Assembly: GCA_937919305.1 (NCBI GenBank)
Contig: CALFQW010000067.1
Location: 1 to 14,311, forward strand
Direction of reading: 5' to 3'
Source: an uncultured Candidatus Saccharibacteria bacterium
Lineage (GTDB): Bacteria; Patescibacteriota; Saccharimonadia; Saccharimonadales; Saccharimonadaceae
DNA: 14,311 bases
Position 1 is the first letter of the stretch. Each line of letters starts with the position of its first letter. The position numbers were made by a program, and so were the translations under genes. Positions 13,087 to 14,311 of the stretch are shown here, piece by piece. The notes below the pieces were generated by a model. That model saw only the letters and a list, made by a program, of their open reading frames with translations. It made no database searches and was not told where the DNA came from.

Positions 13087-13905
13087 ATGGGTAGCACTGA
13101 TACACCAACGATTGTTTGCATGGGAAAAGCCGCGCAAGATGTATTTCTGCGTGATGATGAATTTGATCCGCACAGAGAGGGTAAAGTGCTGTATGCACAC
13201 CTTCCTCTAGGGGCGAAGATGGACATCAGCGAGATGCATTTTACTACAGGGGGTAACGCAACCAACACGGCCGTCACTTTCGCTAGACAGGGCTTACACG
13301 CTCGATATGTTTGGGTGCTAGGCAGTGATGATCCAGCGTCTCAGAATGTGCTGCGTGATTTAGAGAACGAGTCGGTAGATACTCACTATGTTTCGCAGAT
13401 AGCTGGTGCTCATGTGAGCTACTCCACTATCATGCTCGCTACAAACGGCGAGAGGACTATTTTGAACTATCATGGTACTGTTCCTCGAACTACTGACGTT
13501 GAAGAGCTTTACAGTGCGCTGGACGGGGCGAATTGGGTATATCCGACGTCATTAGGGCATTTTAGTACACTCGAGTCAATAGTGCATGAGGCGGCGAGTC
13601 GTGGTATAAAGGTTATGCTAAATCCGGCAGCTACTGAATTCTCTCAACCTGAAAAGCTCAAAAGCTTACTCCACGACATCGAAGTGTTGTGCCTAAACAA
13701 AGAGGAGATGCAAGAGCTAGTGGAGGGCGACAGTATTGAGGAGCTCGTACGGCACGGTTTGAATTATTGCTCAGTCGTAATCGTATCTGATGGGCCAAAT
13801 GGTGTTTGCGCAAGCGATGGAAAAACACTTGTAAAGGCAGGTATGTACGAGGATGTTCCGGTTATCGATCGACTTGGCGCTGGGGATGCGTTTGGCTCAG
13901 GATTT
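13087..13905 (+). CDS. PfkB-family carbohydrate kinase, 3' end lost at a join
   Basis: PfkB-family enzymes phosphorylate sugars, sugar phosphates or nucleosides with ATP. Residues 9-270 show the ribokinase fold: IVCMGKAAQDVF at the start, signature one around TTGGNATNTAVTFARQG at 53-69, LNYHG at 126-130, LNKEEM at 203-208, and signature two IDRLGAGDAFGSGF at 260-273 with catalytic Asp267. After FGSGF the match stops: about 13905 onward is foreign DNA, and the frame runs on to 14124 by chance. Some 40-60 C-terminal residues are missing here but probably exist in the real genome. Substrate is unknown; the neighbourhood suggests fructose, fructose 6-phosphate or sedoheptulose 7-phosphate. ATG at 13087 is preferred; an in-frame TTG lies six bases earlier. 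Confidence 0.88.
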
Positions 13906-13915
13906 TTGAGCCAAT
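13895..13915. other. probable chimeric join (right)
   Basis: PfkB homology ends after the GSGFL codons (through about 13909) and oxidoreductase homology starts in another frame at the ATT codon 13902-13904. The overlap is only a few bases (around ATTTTTGAG), consistent with a join through very short shared sequence. No repeat, integrase or transposase lies nearby. Confidence 0.75.
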
Positions 13916-14311
13916 GGTCTCGACACTGGGTGTTGCTCCACCCGTGGCAGTCAGAAGCCTCGGCGTGGCTCCCAACCCCGAGACATGGCAACCAGGTAAT
14001 ACGATCGAATACGAGTTTGCAGGAACCGAATACACCACCGGCGACCTGCTTCCTTATGTCTGGCGCGATGGTAAAGCGGGGAAGCCGCCGCTCTCGACTT
14101 CCGAGTACCTGCCATCTGACCTGAAGTTGCCTAAACAGGGGACATTGTTTGTTGGCGAAACGGGAGCCATCGTCCATTCACACGGCGGCAGTCCATTGGT
14201 ATTCCCGAATGATCTTCTCGATGGTTACGACATGCCGCACATCGAAAGGCGAGGGCATTTTGAAAACTGGCACGAAGCGATCCAGTCAGGCAAGCCGGCT
14301 TGCGCATCGTT
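13902..14311 (+). CDS. Gfo/Idh/MocA-type oxidoreductase, C-terminal fragment (foreign end piece)
   Basis: The frame beginning with the ATT at 13902 stays open for 136 codons to the window end. It reads IFEPMVSTLGVAPPVAVRS, then WQPGNTIEYEFAG, LPYVWRDGKAGKPP, GTLFVGETGAIVHSHGGSP and, near the end, HFENWHEAIQSGKPACAS. This order (a WYDGG-like strand, LFVGE-G, then a helix W-AI--GKPA) is the C-terminal domain of Gfo/Idh/MocA-family NAD-dependent dehydrogenases, which are abundant in Planctomycetes and other PVC bacteria and act on sugars and polyols. The NAD-binding half is missing to the left, where PfkB sequence stands, and the last residues lie beyond the window. GC is mostly higher than in the core (37 of 60 in 14041-14100). 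I infer another genome as the source. Confidence 0.85.
   Translation, partial: MFEPMVSTLGVAPPVAVRSLGVAPNPETWQPGNTIEYEFAGTEYTTGDLLPYVWRDGKAGKPPLSTSEYLPSDLKLPKQGTLFVGETGAIVHSHGGSPLVFPNDLLDGYDMPHIERRGHFENWHEAIQSGKPACAS

Noticed and set aside
13906..14124. C-terminal 70-odd residues of the 347-residue PfkB ORF
   Set aside because: They show no kinase similarity, while another frame of the same bases encodes a clear oxidoreductase; the extension is read-through over a join.
13764..14177. 137-codon minus-strand ORF at the right end
   Set aside because: It spans the join and is antisense to both the PfkB and the Gfo/Idh/MocA coding frames.
1..14311. Core as a genomic island inserted into a host genome
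   Set aside because: The flanks are parts of two different genes, no integrase, attachment site, tRNA or terminal repeat is present, and the core genes are housekeeping enzymes.
1..14311. tRNA, rRNA, CRISPR array, insertion sequence, or UGA recoding
   Set aside because: The intergenic spaces are too short and show no such structures; TGA ends ppa and gap at the expected protein lengths.

Overview
The core of this window (about 316 to 13905) looks like a compact, low-to-mid GC bacterial genome, most likely Candidate Phyla Radiation and probably a Candidatus Saccharibacteria (TM7)-like organism. I base this on short intergenic gaps, frequent ATA/AGA codons, a two-gene transketolase, a DUF5684-like membrane protein with a disordered tail, and the overall similarity of the enzymes. 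TGA is used as a normal stop (ppa, gap), which argues against Gracilibacteria/Absconditabacteria. The phylum call is inference; the gene calls are firmer.

The two ends do not belong to the core. Bases 1 to about 313 are an internal piece of acetyl-CoA synthetase with clearly higher GC. Bases from about 13902 to the end are the C-terminal part of a Gfo/Idh/MocA-type oxidoreductase of the kind common in Planctomycetes and relatives. Each is cut in mid-gene exactly where core sequence begins, so both ends look like chimeric joins, probably assembly or library artefacts. The right join truncates a PfkB sugar kinase; the left join appears to truncate a small minus-strand gene.

Core layout, left to right: a Nudix hydrolase; a membrane-anchored FKBP prolyl isomerase; a glutaredoxin-thioredoxin reductase pair with its own promoter; a convergent minus-strand pair (PLD-superfamily protein then glycerophosphodiester phosphodiesterase); inorganic pyrophosphatase; a DUF5684-like membrane protein; a strong hairpin terminator; a minus-strand RelA/SpoT homologue lacking the usual C-terminal regulatory domains; then a plus-strand carbon cluster: GAPDH, RpiB-like isomerase, a four-helix membrane protein, Rpe-like epimerase, transketolase N and C subunits, class II aldolase and a PfkB kinase.

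The carbon cluster brings together pentose-phosphate interconversion and lower glycolysis (RpiB, Rpe, transketolase, aldolase, GAPDH) without transaldolase or a classical phosphofructokinase in view. This fits a route in which aldolase and a PfkB kinase take over through sedoheptulose bisphosphate, though that is a hypothesis.

A second pattern is regulatory. Several genes (Nudix, PLD, RelA/SpoT, the membrane protein at 9094, probably pfkB) have a -10 box ending 6 to 9 bases before the start codon and no Shine-Dalgarno sequence, as expected for leaderless or nearly leaderless mRNAs. The others (FKBP, grx, trxB, ppa, gap, tktC, fba) have good Shine-Dalgarno sites. No tRNA, rRNA, CRISPR array or insertion sequence was seen, and no stretch over 300 bases lacks a gene.
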